Shown here one piece after another: positions 36,821 through 45,270 of a stretch of 64,000 nt of DNA. Position 1 is the stretch's first letter. Each line of letters starts with the position of its first letter. Both the position numbers and the translations under genes were made by a program. The DNA is from Kordiimonas pumila (GTDB taxonomy: Bacteria; Pseudomonadota; Alphaproteobacteria; Sphingomonadales; Kordiimonadaceae): assembly GCF_015240255.1 (NCBI RefSeq), contig NZ_CP061205.1:2749501-2813500 (forward strand), given 5' to 3'. The notes beneath the pieces are model-generated. The model saw only the letters and a program-made list of their open reading frames with translations. It was not told where the DNA came from and did not search any database.

Positions 36821-37102
36821 TTAGTGATGCAGGGTAAGCCAGTGCCGTGCTTGGCGCTGCGCTTCAGCAATACTAGCAAGATCAAGCTCTCTTGCCACTT
36901 CATGCCTGTCTACTTGCGCACGCCGCACCCCCCTAATGGCAGCAAGGTTAAACCACTTGTGAGCCTGAACATAGTCTCGTTCGACACCTTGACCTGTGGA
37001 ATATAACAAGCCCAAATCATAAAGAGCTTCTGGCATACCAGCTTCTGCTTTCGCTAACCGGTCCTGTATATAGCGATATAAATCACGATCTTTCTGTCCC
37101 AT
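36821..37102 (-). CDS. Small Sel1-repeat protein
   Basis: A 93-residue protein with one clear Sel1-type repeat (EALYDLGLLYSTGQGVERDY followed by VQAHKWFNLAA) and a helical end. Sel1 repeats are alpha-alpha hairpins that bind partners in signalling or surface assembly. The start ATG at 37102 has GGAGAAAGG a few bases before it; a frame to 37129 is disfavoured. It lacks a signal peptide, so it is probably cytoplasmic. It is convergent with the DUF5117 protease gene. Confidence 0.75.
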   Translation of the reverse strand: MGQKDRDLYRYIQDRLAKAEAGMPEALYDLGLLYSTGQGVERDYVQAHKWFNLAAIRGVRRAQVDRHEVARELDLASIAEAQRQARHWLTLHH

Positions 37103-37300
37103 TGCCTTTCTCCGGCAAAAATGCACCATTTTAACGCAAAAACCCTCAACAAGGCATTGTGGCGCAGTAAAAATATAGGGGCATGAACGGACTAAAAAGT
37201 GCCAAAATGAAAACTGGGCACCTCAGAATTGTGTACCAAAATAGGGTTACTGACAATGATTTTTTATCACATACGACCAGCGAGCAGTATGCCCTTGATC

Positions 37301-38476
37301 CTAAATAGCAAAAAGCAACGCTTTGCTATGCTGAAGCCTCGTTGAAGGCAAAAATATGCTGGCTTGCACACCTTTTCCCCTAGAACTTTCCAAATGTAGC
37401 CTGCCGCCATGCGCTTCAGCAAATGCCTTCACGAGTGGCAATCCCAACCCGCTCCCCTCATAGCGACGATTATGCTCAGCTTCAATCTGCACAAAAGGTT
37501 TCATCACTTGTGCAATATCAGCTTCACTTAACCCTGGGCCAGTATCGCACACGCAAAACTGTATTTCCTCTGCGCTTGGTTGGCTAAACATTATACATAC
37601 CTGAGAGCCATCAGTTGAAAACTTGATGGCATTTGAAAGCAGGTTCATGAGAGCCTGTTTAATCACTTGAACATCCACACACAGTTCAGAATCGCTCGGT
37701 ATATCATAAGCTTTGATCTGTATACCCTTGGTCAAAGCCATCCCTTCCATCAGACGCGTTACCTGATCAAGAAGCTCATCCACATAAATATAGCCTTCTT
37801 TTAGTTCAAAGGCGCCTGCTTCAATTTTGGACATATCAAGGATAGAATTGATAACCTGCAGCAGGTGTACACCGCTTAATCTGATATCTTCTATATAGCT
37901 TTTCAGGTCGTTAACAGTTCGCCCCCTACTGGCTTCAGACAGTAAAAATTCTGAAAACCCGATAACAGCATTCAGTGGTGTACGCAGCTCATGACTCATA
38001 TTTGCAAGAAACTGTGTTTTTGCACGATTAGCGGCTTCGGCGGCGACCTGTGCATTTTCAAGGTCTTGCAAGCGCTGTTCCATCAGCGCCATGTTGTTTT
38101 TCAGTACTGTTGTCGCCGTGCCTATACCTTTGTAAAAACCATTATCCAGCACAATAAACCCGTGCTGCATCGCCTCACCTTCAGCCGAAACCAAAATGCT
38201 ATTAATATTATCAAGACAGTCAGTTTCCTCCACCATCGCAGGGTTACTGTCCATCAAATATGTTACAGGTTTCGCTTCATAAAGCGGGCGCCCATACCTG
38301 TCAGCAAGCTTTGTAAGAAAATCTAACCGCTTCAACAAGCCAATCGGGCGGCCTCTTTCTACAACAGCAATAGCAACAAGGCTTGTATCCTCTGTAAAAC
38401 GCTCATACACCATCCCACAGGTAGCCTCAGGGCCAACTGGACGTACAGGATTTGATACAATAGCCACAGGTTTCAT
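37301..38476 (-). CDS. Soluble histidine kinase with N-terminal CBS pair
   Basis: A 391-residue sensor kinase without a membrane segment. Residues about 1-125 form a CBS pair of the type that also precedes GGDEF/EAL domains (GRPIGLLKRLDFLTKLADRY, then YLMDSNPAMVEETDCL). A coiled coil (130-155) leads into HisKA with the phospho-acceptor His in FLANMSHELRTPLNAVIGF, and a HATPase domain with N-box LMNLLSNAIKFS, G1 DTGPGL and G2 GSGLGLPLVK. CBS pairs bind adenine nucleotides or other small ligands, so an energy-state input is plausible. No response regulator is adjacent. The start is ATG 38476 with GAGG nine bases before; a GTG five codons upstream is the alternative. Confidence 0.88.
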   Translation of the reverse strand: MKPVAIVSNPVRPVGPEATCGMVYERFTEDTSLVAIAVVERGRPIGLLKRLDFLTKLADRYGRPLYEAKPVTYLMDSNPAMVEETDCLDNINSILVSAEGEAMQHGFIVLDNGFYKGIGTATTVLKNNMALMEQRLQDLENAQVAAEAANRAKTQFLANMSHELRTPLNAVIGFSEFLLSEASRGRTVNDLKSYIEDIRLSGVHLLQVINSILDMSKIEAGAFELKEGYIYVDELLDQVTRLMEGMALTKGIQIKAYDIPSDSELCVDVQVIKQALMNLLSNAIKFSTDGSQVCIMFSQPSAEEIQFCVCDTGPGLSEADIAQVMKPFVQIEAEHNRRYEGSGLGLPLVKAFAEAHGGRLHLESSRGKGVQASIFLPSTRLQHSKALLFAI

Positions 38477-38730
38477 TGCAAAACACCTCACCTAGCTGAC
38501 TATTGTATCAAGATTTGTTACCACATAATGACAAGCTCTTAAGTTTATAGTTCAAAATGCCTTTATCATTATGGCATAGCTAAGAAACTTCAGACACACA
38601 GTCCATAAAATACGCGGGAGAAAACACCATTCATTTAGCATTCATAGTGCGGCATATAAATTTGCAGTATGGCCATTATGCTGCCGTTTTTCTAAAGCAT
38701 AAAAGAGACTAGGTTAAAAGGCAGGATATT

Positions 38731-39225
38731 ATGACAAAATATAAATACACTCGTATAGCACTCGCTCTCCCTCTCGCTTTTGTGATCGGAGCATGCGACG
38801 CAAACAAGTCGCCTAACAGCTATAATGCGCAATCTGTTGGTGAAGTACGCAGAGTAGAACGTGGCACAATTGAAAGCTACCGCTGGGTAAACATCCAAGG
38901 TGGCGATGAAATAGGCACGCTTGCTGGTGCTGGTGTGGGCGCAGCCGCAGGGTCAACTGTCGGGCACGGTGCAGAAGGCGTGATAGGGGCCATAGGCGGC
39001 GCTATCATTGGTGGCCTTATTGGTAAAAGCATCGATAAATCAGCCTCTAAGAAAAGTGGCTTTGAATATATTATTCGTACAGAAAGCGGATCGCTTGTAA
39101 CCATGGTACAAGCCGATCAGCAGCCTTTGCCCGAAGGCGCGCCAGTGCTTATTCTCTTTAGTGGGGCACAGAGCCGTCTGGTTTTTGATCATAACGCTTT
39201 GCGTCAAAACCAGCCACCTCAATAA
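38731..39225 (+). CDS. Glycine-zipper outer membrane lipoprotein
   Basis: A 164-residue lipoprotein of the SlyB/Pcp type. The signal peptide ends in the lipobox VIGAC with Cys23. The glycine-zipper segment GTLAGAGVGAAAGSTVG and GAIGGAIIGGLIG spans about residues 67-105, followed by a short soluble C-terminal domain with YIIRTESGSLVTMVQ. SlyB-like proteins sit in the outer membrane and stabilise the envelope. The gene has a 240-base upstream region with no recognised feature. It converges with another glycine-zipper gene. Confidence 0.85.
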   Translation: MTKYKYTRIALALPLAFVIGACDANKSPNSYNAQSVGEVRRVERGTIESYRWVNIQGGDEIGTLAGAGVGAAAGSTVGHGAEGVIGAIGGAIIGGLIGKSIDKSASKKSGFEYIIRTESGSLVTMVQADQQPLPEGAPVLILFSGAQSRLVFDHNALRQNQPPQ

Positions 39226-39244
39226 AATCGGTGCATATAACTCT

Positions 39245-39271
39245 AAAAGCGGCTTTTCAAGCCGCTTTTTT
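39245..39271 (+). terminator. Terminator of the lipoprotein gene
   Basis: AAAAGCGGC (39245-39253) pairs with GCCGCTTTT (39261-39269) over a seven-base loop, followed by further T bases, 20 bases after the stop. Confidence 0.85.
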
Positions 39272-39287
39272 CATAACGCTTTGATAT

Positions 39288-39324
39288 AAAAAAAGGCCAG
39301 CATACGTATACATGCTAGGCCTTT
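39288..39324 (-). terminator. Terminator of the large glycine-zipper gene
   Basis: On the minus strand AAAGGCC-TAGCAT pairs with ATGCT-GGCCTTT around GTATACGT, with one bulged base, followed by a T run. It stands back to back with the plus-strand terminator at 39245-39271, so each convergent gene has its own stop signal. Confidence 0.8.
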
Positions 39325-39347
39325 ACTCATTTTTTTACAGGTGCTGT

Positions 39348-40724
39348 TTATTCGCTGTAATATTCCACCGTCCATTTATTGCACACATAGGTGCCGTCCC
39401 TATTTTCATAGCGGATACATGTACGCACTTCCTCCGGCGGCTGATACGTTTCAGCCTCATAAGGGTGCTGTCCATTACCTTCGTACGCAACACCAGCCGG
39501 TTGCTTATATGTTACGCCCTCAGGCTCCCTGTAGGTCACTGTATCTGGCGTGGTTGCAGCTACACCAACAGCCGCACCTAAAGCCGCACCAATAACGGTT
39601 CCTGCTGTTTTATTGTGGCCACCGTCTATCTCAGCACCAATAACACCACCGATAACACCACCAAGAATAAGGCCAGCAATTTGTGCCCCACCAGATGATG
39701 AGGAATAACTGCTAGGGCTACCTTCATAGTATACGGTAGTCTGGTTATAATCATTTGGGCAGTAATCACCGTAGTGATAATGGTGATGATAGTGGCTCCA
39801 CAACCATGCAGACCTTACACCGTAATACCCAGACCGGTATGGCCAATGGCCATAATAATCATACCAATTACTATAATAATATCCGTCCCAGTATCCACGA
39901 TGATAAGCAAAACTGGATGACGGCCATCCATAGTAGTTACCAAAGCCAAAATAGATATCAATATCAGACCGATAACGACGGTGACCGTGGTATTTTCCAT
40001 TACCATTATAATAGGGCTGCGCATGGCGCGTTGGCTGACGGTTATGGTTATGATCATCATAACGGTTACCATCATGGCTGCGATCAGGGGCTCTATTATA
40101 CCCACTTGTATAACTATAACCACCATTGCTGCTTGCATGAACAGAACGCGGATGCACAGGCTGTGCCTTTACTGGCACCCTGTTGGTGTGCGTTACTTCT
40201 CGTGTACGGGTGCTTGTTACAGTACGATTTTGGTTATTAGGCCGTTGCCTTACAGGCTCAGACACTCTTGTTTCTGTGCGCGCATTTGTTCTTGTCACAC
40301 TGCGTGTATTTTCCCGTGAGGCAGGTGTCACAAGCGCCGGTTTGCCGCTTGAACGGACCTGTCGTGTATTTTGTACAGGCACAGACTTAGACACAGACTG
40401 CGGCACTGATGCAGGCCTTTGTGAATAAGCAGGTGCACGTGCAGATACTGCACGGGGGTGCTGCTGTTGCACTGCCGCACGCGGCGCTTCCACTCTCTGT
40501 GGTGCTTGCCGAGCTGCTTGCCGTGGCTGCACTGCCGCTCGAGGCGCTTCAACCTTTTGCGGAGCTTGCTGCTGCCGTGCTTGTTGCTGCCTTTGCGCTG
40601 GCTCACGTGCAGGCCGTTCACGCACAGCGCGTGGGTGGCGTTCACGGGTATCACCTGCAGCTGCATATTCTGCAGGCAGTAATATAGCTGTCGTTGCAAG
40701 TAACATCAGGGGTATTTTAAACAT
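39348..40724 (-). CDS. Low-complexity glycine-zipper envelope protein
   Basis: A 458-residue exported protein. A signal peptide (1-23, ending EYAAAG) precedes an Arg/Gln/Ala/Pro-rich region with a 20-residue tandem repeat at 53-72 and 73-92 (QAPQKVEAPRAAVQPRQAAR and QAPQRVEAPRAAVQQQ). Then come a Thr/Arg/Val segment, a Gly/Tyr/His/Asp-rich aromatic region (about 205-340, with HYHHHYHYGDY) and a glycine-zipper hairpin (AGLILGGVIGGVIGAEI and AGTVIGAALGAAVGVA, about 365-405). A C-terminal domain with TCIRYENRDGTYVCNKW follows. The zipper implies outer membrane insertion; the basic and aromatic regions may bind the wall, polysaccharide or metals. Start ATG 40724 has GGAGG five bases upstream. Function unknown. 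Confidence 0.78.
   Translation of the reverse strand: MFKIPLMLLATTAILLPAEYAAAGDTRERHPRAVRERPAREPAQRQQQARQQQAPQKVEAPRAAVQPRQAARQAPQRVEAPRAAVQQQHPRAVSARAPAYSQRPASVPQSVSKSVPVQNTRQVRSSGKPALVTPASRENTRSVTRTNARTETRVSEPVRQRPNNQNRTVTSTRTREVTHTNRVPVKAQPVHPRSVHASSNGGYSYTSGYNRAPDRSHDGNRYDDHNHNRQPTRHAQPYYNGNGKYHGHRRYRSDIDIYFGFGNYYGWPSSSFAYHRGYWDGYYYSNWYDYYGHWPYRSGYYGVRSAWLWSHYHHHYHYGDYCPNDYNQTTVYYEGSPSSYSSSSGGAQIAGLILGGVIGGVIGAEIDGGHNKTAGTVIGAALGAAVGVAATTPDTVTYREPEGVTYKQPAGVAYEGNGQHPYEAETYQPPEEVRTCIRYENRDGTYVCNKWTVEYYSE
40449..40568 (-). repeat. 60-base tandem repeat inside the glycine-zipper gene
   Basis: Two adjacent 60-base units encode residues 53-72 and 73-92 of the low-complexity envelope protein. 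The units share their core (AP-Q-K/R-VEAPRAAVQ) and differ at the ends. Such in-frame repeats can change in copy number and so vary the length of the basic region. Confidence 0.7.
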
Positions 40725-40802
40725 AGCAACCTCCGTTTCCTTATAACACAACCATAAAAGGTATAACCTGAACCAATCATGAACCTGCCATCCGGCATTC
40801 AG

Positions 40803-41270
40803 TTATTTTGCTTTTATATCCTCAAGCTCAATGCTGGGTCCAGCATACATCCAGTGGGCATCATTTGGCAAACGGTTCGCTGGGTTATAATAAGTATCAT
40901 CCCCGCGCTGCCATGCGGCATCATATTCCTGTGCTCTTTTTTCCCAGCGCTTCGCATTGTTTTCATGCCAGCCAAGCGCTGCCCCCAGTGCACCAAAGGC
41001 AATAGCACCCGGTGCGCCTGCAATTTCTTCGCCTATAAGACCACCAGCAAGGCCGCCTAGCGCACTGTTTAAGCGCTTTTCGCCTGTATTATCTTGATTG
41101 CCAACATAAGCGCCCTGCACAGGCAAATAAGCATCACAGCCATCGCCTTCGCAGTAAATAGGGATTTTACCTACAGTACTTGGCCCAACAAAGTGTAAAT
41201 CTTGCGCAGCAAGCGGCACTAAGCCGCTAAGCAGTGCAAAAATGCAAAAAATGGGTGCCCGCATATTCAT
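40803..41270 (-). CDS. Small secreted glycine-zipper protein
   Basis: A 155-residue exported protein with a signal peptide (1-22, ending LVPLAA), a two-cysteine segment (YCEGDGCDAYLPV), a glycine-zipper-like segment GGLAGGLIGEEIAGAPGAIA (positions about 70-90) with FGALGAALGW, and a Trp/Asn/Tyr-rich C-terminus. It has AGGAGAAGG before the start ATG, and a second ATG two codons on. With the proteins at 38731 and 39348 it forms a group of three glycine-zipper envelope proteins. The 78-base gap to the large gene suggests joint transcription. The role is unknown. Confidence 0.75.
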   Translation of the reverse strand: MNMRAPIFCIFALLSGLVPLAAQDLHFVGPSTVGKIPIYCEGDGCDAYLPVQGAYVGNQDNTGEKRLNSALGGLAGGLIGEEIAGAPGAIAFGALGAALGWHENNAKRWEKRAQEYDAAWQRGDDTYYNPANRLPNDAHWMYAGPSIELEDIKAK

Positions 41271-41323
41271 AGCCTTCTCCTCATAATAGAAGAATACATA
41301 AAACTTTAGGCAGAATTAGGGCA

Positions 41324-41352
41324 CAAAAAAAGCCACCAATTTCAGGTGGCTT
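41324..41352 (-). terminator. gatB terminator
   Basis: On the minus strand AAGCCACC (41352-41345) pairs with GGTGGCTT (41337-41330) around a seven-base loop, followed by a run of T. It lies about 25 bases past the gatB stop. Confidence 0.88.
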
Positions 41353-41377
41353 CTTAAGGTATTCTTATTTGCAATGA

Positions 41378-42865
41378 CTAACCGTCAAGTTTTGGTTTCA
41401 ACAGTTGGTTCACCATTCCTGGGTTGGCTTTACCGCCCGTTTCTTTCATTACTTGGCCAACAAAGAAACCGATTAGCTTGTCGCGGCCTGCACGGTACTG
41501 GGCAAGCTGTTCCGGGTTTGCTGCAATGACAGCATCAATAATTTTCTCGATCTCGCCAGTATCAGAAACCTGCTTAAGGCCTTTTTCCTCCACAATAACG
41601 CCAGCGCCCTTACCTGTTTCGAACATAATTTCGAACACGTCTTTGGCAATGCGACCAGAAATGGTGCCGTCTTCAATCAGTGCCAGCAATTCAGCACCTT
41701 GCTCAGCAGAAACAGGGCTATCTTCAATAGTTTTACCCGCTTTATTCAGCGCACCAAACAAATCACCCGTTACCCAGTTTGACGCTTTCACTGCAAGAGC
41801 CGCTGCATCCTTGCCAGTTTTAGATGTAAGCGCCTCAAGGATATTTTCAAAATAAACTGCAGTTTCCTTTTCGGCGACCAAAACACTAGCTGTATAATCA
41901 TTCAGGCCAAGCGCCTTAACAAGCCGTGCCTTCTTTTCATCAGGCAATTCAGGCAAACTGGCGCGTGCAGCTTCAACAAACGCATCATCAAATTCAAGCG
42001 GCAATAAGTCTGGGTCCGGGAAATAGCGGTAATCATGTGCTTCTTCCTTGCTGCGCATCGACCGTGTTTCCCCTTTAACCGGGTCAAACAGCCGTGTTTC
42101 TTGGTCAATCTTCCCGCCTGCTTCAATGATATCAACCTGCCGGCGGGCTTCAACTTCAACGGCCTGCCGGACAAAACGAATGGAATTTACGTTTTTAATC
42201 TCGCAGCGTGTACCAAGCGGTTCGCCAGCACGGCGCACAGAAACATTCACATCTGCGCGCATACTGCCCTGCTCCATGTTGCCGTCACACGTGCCAATAT
42301 AGCGCAAGATCGTGCGAAGCTTGGTCAGGTATGCACCAGCCTCTTCCGGGCTTGTCATATCAGGCTTCGATACAATCTCCATCAGCGCAACGCCAGAGCG
42401 GTTTAAATCCACATAGGTATACTGTGGGTGCTGATCATGCATAGATTTACCGGCATCTTGCTCAAGGTGAATACGCTCAACCCCTACATCTTTGGTTTTA
42501 TTGTCGCCCATATCCAGCACAACAGTGCCCTCGCCCACAATCGGGTGCTTAAACTGCGATATTTGGTAGCCTTGCGGTAAATCCGCATAAAAATAGTTCT
42601 TCCGGTCAAATACAGAGTATTTATTAATCTCTGCGCCGATAGCAAGGCCGGTACGCACAGCTTGGCGCACACACTCAGCATTAATTGTTGGCAGCATGCC
42701 GGGCATCGCAGCATCGACAAGGGAAACCTGCGAGTTTGGTTCTGCGCCGAACTCAGTCGAGGCACCAGAAAACAGCTTGGAGTTAGAGATAACTTGCGCA
42801 TGCACCTCAAGGCCAATTACAACCTCGAAATCATCTTTAGCGCCCTGAATGATATATTTTGACAT
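41378..42865 (-). CDS. gatB: Asp-tRNA(Asn)/Glu-tRNA(Gln) amidotransferase subunit B
   Basis: A 495-residue GatB, the tRNA-binding kinase subunit that activates misacylated Glu-tRNA(Gln) or Asp-tRNA(Asn). It starts with [13 protein letters not shown] and includes [18 protein letters not shown], the zinc or metal-site region, the motif DFNRSG-like [14 protein letters not shown], and the YqeY-like C-terminal domain with [16 protein letters not shown]. The ATG has GGAGG seven bases upstream. It is the last gene of the gatCAB operon and ends at a clear terminator. Confidence 0.96.
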   Translation of the reverse strand: MSKYIIQGAKDDFEVVIGLEVHAQVISNSKLFSGASTEFGAEPNSQVSLVDAAMPGMLPTINAECVRQAVRTGLAIGAEINKYSVFDRKNYFYADLPQGYQISQFKHPIVGEGTVVLDMGDNKTKDVGVERIHLEQDAGKSMHDQHPQYTYVDLNRSGVALMEIVSKPDMTSPEEAGAYLTKLRTILRYIGTCDGNMEQGSMRADVNVSVRRAGEPLGTRCEIKNVNSIRFVRQAVEVEARRQVDIIEAGGKIDQETRLFDPVKGETRSMRSKEEAHDYRYFPDPDLLPLEFDDAFVEAARASLPELPDEKKARLVKALGLNDYTASVLVAEKETAVYFENILEALTSKTGKDAAALAVKASNWVTGDLFGALNKAGKTIEDSPVSAEQGAELLALIEDGTISGRIAKDVFEIMFETGKGAGVIVEEKGLKQVSDTGEIEKIIDAVIAANPEQLAQYRAGRDKLIGFFVGQVMKETGGKANPGMVNQLLKPKLDG

Positions 42866-42869
42866 GCGC

Positions 42870-44345
42870 CTACCTCCACCACACAGATGGTGTTGCGGTG
42901 AAGCCTGCGGCCTCCTCTATAACACCCGATACTTTAAAGACAGTTTCTTCATCCCACGGTTTACCAAGAATTTGTAAGCCAAGCGGCAATCCGTTTGCAT
43001 CCAAGCCCGCAGGAACACTGGACCCTGGAAGCCCTGCAAGCGAGGCAGGAACCGTGAATACGTCATTTAGATACATAGAAAGTGGGTCATCTGTTTTCTC
43101 GCCCGGTGCAAAAGCCGCAGAGGGCGCTGTAGGTGTGAGAATAGCATCAACCTTTTCAAAGGCAGATTTAAAATCATTTGAAATTAATTGCCGCACTTTC
43201 TGTGCCTTCAGATAATACGCATCATAGTAGCCCGCAGACAGTACATAGGTACCAATCATTATACGTCGCTTTACTTCATCGCCAAAACCAGCAGCCCGTG
43301 TGGCATCGTACATAGCGTCTAAGCTGCCATTTTCAGGTGTTACACGCAGCCCATAACGTACACCGTCATAGCGCGCAAGGTTAGACGAAGCCTCAGCTGG
43401 TGCTACAATATAATACGTTGCCAGTGCATACTTTGTGTGAGGCAAACTGATGTCAACAATCTCAGCACCGGCATCCTTTAACCAGCCAATACCTTTTTGC
43501 CATAAGGCCTCAATCTCAGATGGCATACCATCCTGACGGTATTCAGCCGGGATACCAATTTTCATACCACGAATATCACCCGTGATAGCTGCTTCGAAAT
43601 TTGGTACTGCCAAATCAACACTTGTACTGTCTTTTGGGTCAAACCCAGAAATACTCGCCAGCATAATTGCACCGTCGCGTACATCTCGGGTAATAACACC
43701 CGCCTGATCAAGCGAACTGGCAAATGCCACCATGCCGTAACGACTACAACGGCCATATGTTGGTTTAATGCCAAAAGTACCCGTGAATGATGCAGGCTGG
43801 CGAATAGACCCACCGGTATCAGACGCTGTCGCCCCCATCGCCGCAAAACCGGCAACAGCCGCCACAGACCCACCTGACGAACCACCCGGTACAGTATCTG
43901 TTGTACCACGCCGCCACGGGTTTTTAACCGGCCCGTAATAGCTTGTCTCATTAGAAGAACCCATCGCGAACTCATCCATATTAAGCTTACCAAGCATAAT
44001 GGCCCCGTCATCCCACAATTTTTGTGTGACAGTGCTTTCATACTCAGGCTTGAAGCCATCAAGAATGTGTGAACACGCCTGTGTATGCACACCTTTGGTG
44101 GCAAACAAATCTTTAATCCCTACGGGAATACCCGTCATGCCATTTATGTTACCTGCTTTAATTTTAGCGTCTGCAGCATCTGCCATTGTAATTGCCTGAT
44201 CGGCAGTAACAGCAACATAGGCATTGAGCGGCGTTGATGCCTCAACCGCTTTTACATGTGCCTCCGTAAGCTCACGCGCACTCAGTTCGCCTTTACCCAA
44301 TAAATTACGGGCTTCAGCAATTTTAAGTTTTGTTAGATCACTCAT
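42870..44345 (-). CDS. gatA: Asp-tRNA(Asn)/Glu-tRNA(Gln) amidotransferase subunit A
   Basis: A 491-residue GatA, the amidase that releases ammonia from glutamine for transamidation. The Ser-cisSer-Lys triad is in [10 protein letters not shown] (Lys), [15 protein letters not shown] and [14 protein letters not shown] (Ser nucleophile). The start is ATG 44345 (MSDLTKLK) with AGGGACAGG upstream; a TTG six codons before overlaps the gatC end. gatB follows four bases later. Glutamine-dependent charging of tRNA(Gln) is the norm in this class, which often lacks glutaminyl-tRNA synthetase. Confidence 0.96.
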   Translation of the reverse strand: MSDLTKLKIAEARNLLGKGELSARELTEAHVKAVEASTPLNAYVAVTADQAITMADAADAKIKAGNINGMTGIPVGIKDLFATKGVHTQACSHILDGFKPEYESTVTQKLWDDGAIMLGKLNMDEFAMGSSNETSYYGPVKNPWRRGTTDTVPGGSSGGSVAAVAGFAAMGATASDTGGSIRQPASFTGTFGIKPTYGRCSRYGMVAFASSLDQAGVITRDVRDGAIMLASISGFDPKDSTSVDLAVPNFEAAITGDIRGMKIGIPAEYRQDGMPSEIEALWQKGIGWLKDAGAEIVDISLPHTKYALATYYIVAPAEASSNLARYDGVRYGLRVTPENGSLDAMYDATRAAGFGDEVKRRIMIGTYVLSAGYYDAYYLKAQKVRQLISNDFKSAFEKVDAILTPTAPSAAFAPGEKTDDPLSMYLNDVFTVPASLAGLPGSSVPAGLDANGLPLGLQILGKPWDEETVFKVSGVIEEAAGFTATPSVWWR

Positions 44346-44355
44346 ATGCCTGTCC

Positions 44356-44646
44356 CTATTCAATCACTTTTGGTACAGCAAAAAAGCCATACTCAGCCTT
44401 AGGCGCATTTTTCAGGACACTTTCCTGTTTATCGCCGTCTGTGATTTCATCACTGCGCCAACGCAACTTGGCATCAACAACGCTGGCCATTGGCGCAACA
44501 TTATCGGTGTTGACTTCATCTAATTGCTCGACCCAGTTTAAAATCTGGTTTAATTCACCAGCAAGAGGGGCAAGTTTTTGGTCTTCAATTTTAATACGCG
44601 CAAGACGTGCGATCTTCGCGACAGTGGCCTTATCGATATTCGACAT
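44356..44646 (-). CDS. gatC: Asp-tRNA(Asn)/Glu-tRNA(Gln) amidotransferase subunit C
   Basis: A 96-residue GatC that stabilises the GatA-GatB complex. It opens [20 protein letters not shown] and ends near [20 protein letters not shown], with the typical DEV-T/N-V-P segment around residue 40. AGGGA lies six bases before the ATG. It heads the gatCAB operon. Its start codon is only 11 bases from that of the divergent acetyltransferase gene, so the promoter of at least one of them must lie inside the other's coding region. Confidence 0.94.
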   Translation of the reverse strand: MSNIDKATVAKIARLARIKIEDQKLAPLAGELNQILNWVEQLDEVNTDNVAPMASVVDAKLRWRSDEITDGDKQESVLKNAPKAEYGFFAVPKVIE

Positions 44647-44657
44647 GAAAATTCCCT

Positions 44658-45254
44658 ATGATTCATCAGGAAAAGCTGTTGAAATTAGCGCGGAACTTAA
44701 CGCCAGATATTCATTGGGGCAAGCAGGGAATAGCGCAGTTGAACACAAAAACACAAATTACTGTCGCAAAACCAGCACAGGCAAAGCAATTAAACGCTTA
44801 TATTCATGAAATTTTTGCGACTTCAAACCACCTAATTACACACGCTAGTGAATATCGCATGGGGCCGTGGCGACGCAGGCGCTGGATTGCCAGAAAACTT
44901 GTTAACTCGGAAGAAATATGCCTACTCGCGGTGAACAATGGTGACATTGTTGGCATGATTGATTGCTGGACAGACCGAAGAAAACGCGTAACTCACAGCA
45001 CCTGTTTTGCCATGTCAGTAAAATCAGGCTGGCGCTGTAAAGGGGTTGGTTCTCTCCTATTGCGGCATTTCATTGAATGGGTAAAAGCACACCCTGTACT
45101 TGAAAGAATTGAATTGCATGTACACAGTGACAATAGCCATGCCATAACACTTTATAAGAATTTTGATTTTCAAGTGGAAGGCACCCGTAAAAGAGTTGTA
45201 AAATATGAAGATGGCCGTGTAGTAGACGATCATATTATGGCTCTCTGGCCGTAA
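44658..45254 (+). CDS. GNAT-family N-acetyltransferase
   Basis: A 198-residue GNAT enzyme. The acetyl-CoA-binding region reads FAMSVKSGWRCKGVGSLLLR (motif A, with RxxGxG/A as RCKGVG), and ERIELHVHSDNSHAITLYKN with FDFQVEGTRKRVVKYEDG is motif B, as in RimI-like and RimL-like members. The target amine is unknown. The start at 44658 has no ribosome site, and about 33 residues precede the folded domain; a TTG start at codon 28 (44739), after GCAGGGAAT, is possible. It lies 16 bases before the DUF3089 gene. Confidence 0.85.
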   Translation: MIHQEKLLKLARNLTPDIHWGKQGIAQLNTKTQITVAKPAQAKQLNAYIHEIFATSNHLITHASEYRMGPWRRRRWIARKLVNSEEICLLAVNNGDIVGMIDCWTDRRKRVTHSTCFAMSVKSGWRCKGVGSLLLRHFIEWVKAHPVLERIELHVHSDNSHAITLYKNFDFQVEGTRKRVVKYEDGRVVDDHIMALWP

Positions 45255-45270
45255 TCATTAGGGGAAGATA

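Noticed and set aside
37207-37308. 33-codon plus-strand frame in the gap after the Sel1 gene
   Set aside because: No ribosome site, no recognisable product, and it overlaps the kinase end.
38492-38730. Searched 240-base gap before the lipoprotein for a tRNA, small RNA or operator
   Set aside because: No cloverleaf, strong hairpin or palindrome could be made out.
39755-40319. Plus-strand open frames of 112-161 codons opposite the large glycine-zipper gene
   Set aside because: They are shadows of a His/Tyr/Arg-rich minus-strand gene; the minus frame has a signal peptide, ribosome site and zipper, while these have none.
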